From contig NZ_JAKUJY010000036.1 of NCBI RefSeq assembly GCF_022664535.1, forward strand, positions 1 to 34,472: a DNA stretch of 34,472 nucleotides. Reading direction: 5' to 3'. Position numbers and translations under genes: made by a program. The notes under the pieces were generated by a model, which worked only from the letters and a program-made list of their open reading frames with translations, ran no database searches and was not told where the DNA came from. Below are positions 32,578 through 34,472 of the stretch, one piece after another; positions within the stretch are counted from its first letter, which is position 1; each line of letters starts with the position of its first letter. The DNA comes from Sphingobium trunci (GTDB taxonomy: Bacteria; Pseudomonadota; Alphaproteobacteria; Sphingomonadales; Sphingomonadaceae).

Positions 32578-32784
32578 ATGACCGTTCAGTCCCACGACCG
32601 CATCCTCCGCCTCAACACCGTGCTCGACCGCACCGGGCTCAGCCGCGCCACCCTCTACCGGAAAGTGGCGGACGGGACATTCCCCCGGCAGATCCGCATC
32701 GCCAGCCGCTGCATGGGCTGGCGGGAATCCGCCATCAACGACTGGCTCAGAAATCCCATGTTCTACAGTGTCGAGGACGGCTGA
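32578..32784 (+). CDS. AlpA-family helix-turn-helix regulator
   Basis: A 68-aa MerR-like HTH protein of the AlpA/phage regulatory family: DRILRLNTVLDRTGLSRATL, YRKVADGTFPRQIRIASRCM, GWRESAINDWLRNP. This is the usual full length. In P4-like satellites and integrative islands such proteins activate integrase or excision genes. ATG at 32578 follows AGGAGCTTGCC, a good site. No integrase is seen within the window; the next gene is a P-loop ATPase. Its presence suggests that an integrated element starts or ends here. Confidence 0.9.
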   Translation: MTVQSHDRILRLNTVLDRTGLSRATLYRKVADGTFPRQIRIASRCMGWRESAINDWLRNPMFYSVEDG

Positions 32785-33076
32785 TCCCGTATCCCATCCA
32801 TTTTGGTTCCAGTTGGCATTGTGCCTGCATCGGCCTAGCCTACATTCATTGCTGTCGCTCTTTTCCCTTGGGCGCGGCAACTACCCCGAACTTCATCCCC
32901 GCCGTCGAGCTTGCTCCGGCGGGGCAACTTTCTTCGGGTTCATACACAATAATGAGGACCACATGCCAACCTGCATTCGACCGCGCTTGGGACATAGCCG
33001 ACGGGATCCTTTGCTTTTGGCGTCAAGCAATATTAGCGAAGTTTACAGAAAATTCCTAAACTGCCATAAGGTCGCT
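32785..33076. other. Gap between alpA and the ATPase gene
   Basis: About 290 bp with no supported gene. The open frame of the ATPase extends back through it to 32768, but this part has no ribosome site, overlaps the alpA end and translates to low-quality sequence. It holds the hairpin at 32897-32924. Confidence 0.45.
32897..32924 (+). terminator. Hairpin after alpA
   Basis: CCCCGCCG-N12-CGGCGGGG is a perfect 8-bp stem, followed by CAACTTTCTTC. Its position about 110 bp past alpA suits a terminator, though the T-run is broken. Confidence 0.45.
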
Positions 33077-34258
33077 ATGGATGCTCGTAGAAACCCCTTT
33101 GCGCCGGGCGCTGGAACGCCCCCTCCTGAGCTTGCCGGGCGAGGCGCGCTGCTGGAACGCAACGCAGTCGCGCTTGATCGCATCCGAATGGGTAGGTCGG
33201 CGCGCCCGAGCATTCTCTATGGATTGCGCGGCGTTGGTAAGACGGTGTTGCTGTCGACTATGCGGGATGCAGCCGAATCCGAAGGGATGACGATCGTCGC
33301 GATCGAGGCACCGGAAAATCGATCGCTGCCTGGTATTCTTGTGCCCGCCCTTCGGGCCGCCCTCTTGCGGCTCGACCGCCTGAAACAGGCTTCGGCCGGG
33401 GTGAAGCGGGCACTCCAAGCACTTGCTGGGTTCGCCAAGCTCAAGGTCAAATATGATGATCTGGAGGTGGCCCTGGATTTCGAACCAGAGCCGGGACTTG
33501 CCGATAGCGGCGATCTCGAGTCGGATCTGGCGGATCTGATCGTCGCCGTCGGCGAAGCGGCCAAGGAACGAAAGAGCGCGGTAGTTCTGGTAATCGATGA
33601 ACTGCAATATGTGCCGGAAGAGCAATTGGCCGCCCTGATCAGCGCGCTGCACCGCGCCAATCAAAAGAAACTTCCGGTGACAATGCTGGCAGCTGGCCTT
33701 CCCCAACTGCTGGGACAGATGGGGCGGGCAAAATCCTATGCCGAGCGTTTGTTCGAATTTGTCGCCGTTGGGCCGCTCGATGATGAAGCGGCCCGTGAGG
33801 CTATCCGCCTGCCGATCGAGCGTGAGGAGGAGTCGATCGAGGATGACGCTCTCTCCGAGATCATCGAACAGACCAAAGGTTATCCCTATTTCCTTCAGGA
33901 GTGGGGAAAACATGGCTGGGATGTCGCAGATGCATCCCCCATCACCGCGCAGGATATTGGCTTGGCTACCACGGGCGCCCTTGCTGAACTCGACGCCAGT
34001 TTCTTCCGCGTGCGCTTCGACAGGCTGACGCCCGGCGAGAAGCGCTATCTTCGTGCGATGGCGAGCCTAGGACCGGGTCCGCACCGATCCGGTGATGTGG
34101 CCGATGCCATGGGGGTGAAAGTATCCAGTGTAGCTCCGACGCGGAACAGCTTGATCGCGAAAGGGATGTTGTACAGCCCAGCGCATGGTGACACGGCATT
34201 TACGGTGCCGCTCTTCGACGCTTACATGCGACGCGTCATGCAAGAAAACTTCTCGTAG
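33077..34258 (+). CDS. P-loop ATPase with C-terminal winged helix (AAA_16/STAND-like)
   Basis: ATP-binding protein of 393 aa. Walker A is GLRGVGKT at 49-56 (SILYGLRGVGKTVLLST); Walker B is VVLVIDELQYV with D175 and E176. A further segment, LPVTMLAAGLPQLLGQMGRA, sits where sensor 1 is expected, and KGYPYFLQEWGKHGWD follows. The last approximately 80 residues form a winged helix (YLRAMASLGPGPHRSGDVAD; MGVKVSSVAPTRNSLIAKGM). The start at 33077 (MDARRNPFAPG) fits the family, which begins NPF.PG, with AAGG just upstream. Such ATPases often occur alone or in islands with unknown or defence-like roles; it resembles the archaeal/bacterial ATPase with wHTH group. It follows alpA but may have its own promoter. 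Confidence 0.88.
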   Translation: MDARRNPFAPGAGTPPPELAGRGALLERNAVALDRIRMGRSARPSILYGLRGVGKTVLLSTMRDAAESEGMTIVAIEAPENRSLPGILVPALRAALLRLDRLKQASAGVKRALQALAGFAKLKVKYDDLEVALDFEPEPGLADSGDLESDLADLIVAVGEAAKERKSAVVLVIDELQYVPEEQLAALISALHRANQKKLPVTMLAAGLPQLLGQMGRAKSYAERLFEFVAVGPLDDEAAREAIRLPIEREEESIEDDALSEIIEQTKGYPYFLQEWGKHGWDVADASPITAQDIGLATTGALAELDASFFRVRFDRLTPGEKRYLRAMASLGPGPHRSGDVADAMGVKVSSVAPTRNSLIAKGMLYSPAHGDTAFTVPLFDAYMRRVMQENFS

Positions 34259-34472
34259 AATCGAACGAGCCGCGGCGACCGGGATTGGGACTTTCCGGAA
34301 TGTCGGCTTTGGAAAGGACAACCTGCTATAGCTGTCATTAACGGGCTGGCTTCGCTTTCTCCTGTGCGCCCATTTGTCATCATTCGACTCTAACATCCCC
34401 CCAAACCAACCGTTATTCCCAAAAATAAGACGACCTCTGCTAAGGGCTAATTACGACGGCAGTAAATTATGG
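34259..34472. other. Right end of the window, no gene seen
   Basis: AT content rises toward the end. No tRNA, integrase or clear attachment repeat is recognisable. If an element ends here its boundary is beyond the window. Confidence 0.4.

Noticed and set aside
1..34472. CRISPR arrays, tRNA or rRNA genes, insertion sequences with transposase
   Set aside because: No regularly spaced repeats, cloverleaf patterns, rRNA segments or transposase motifs were recognised on either strand, though short or diverged tRNAs could be missed by eye.

Overview
The window is GC-rich DNA, most likely from a sphingomonad (Alphaproteobacteria, Sphingomonadales). This is inferred from gene content: a NodT/EmrA/EmrB efflux operon, a SigF-NrsF type ECF sigma/anti-sigma pair with a Caulobacter-like promoter, a LOV-type hybrid kinase, OhrR/Ohr, and EthD, SDR and VOC genes in xenobiotic-style clusters. 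No rRNA, tRNA or CRISPR array was seen.

Layout. 1-4555: efflux operon (nodT-emrA-emrB, minus strand, emrB running off the left edge), divergent from its TetR regulator across a shared operator region. 4556-6113: a lower-GC two-gene cassette, an HTH regulator plus an AbiEii-like nucleotidyltransferase broken by one frameshift, with a strong promoter and a long palindromic operator. 6230-10748: a PhyH dioxygenase, an SDR/TetR divergent pair with twin operators, two broken genes (alpha/beta hydrolase, DUF1330), a LysR regulator and a broken DUF3142 gene. 10976-15456: two divergent hybrid histidine kinases, one with a canonical blue-light LOV domain. 15825-16910: ohrR and ohr with their operators. 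17266-19295: a translationally coupled JmjC-like cupin and BioF2-like GNAT of unknown substrate.

20002-27546: a broken alpha/beta hydrolase, an alpha-amino acid ester hydrolase (beta-lactam acylase family) with its full catalytic set, then a stress block: ECF sigma, NrsF anti-sigma, a membrane protein, a second Ohr, a mercuric-reductase-like flavoprotein and an Asp/Glu racemase-family protein. 27529-31852: a minus-strand catabolic-looking series (two EthD genes, SDR, epoxide-hydrolase-like protein, VOC protein, HSL esterase) whose first genes are decayed. 31968-34472: an SDR remnant on the other strand, then a mobile-element-like end with an AlpA-type regulator and a P-loop ATPase.

Two themes stand out. 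First, several separate small genes carry single-base frameshifts (one gene has three or four), while about 26 kb of other coding sequence is clean; this is either real gene decay or local assembly error. Second, many regulatory sites can be read directly: palindromes at the tetR/nodT, HTH-nucleotidyltransferase, SDR/tetR and ohrR/ohr loci, and an ECF promoter buried in the last codons of the gene upstream of sigF.
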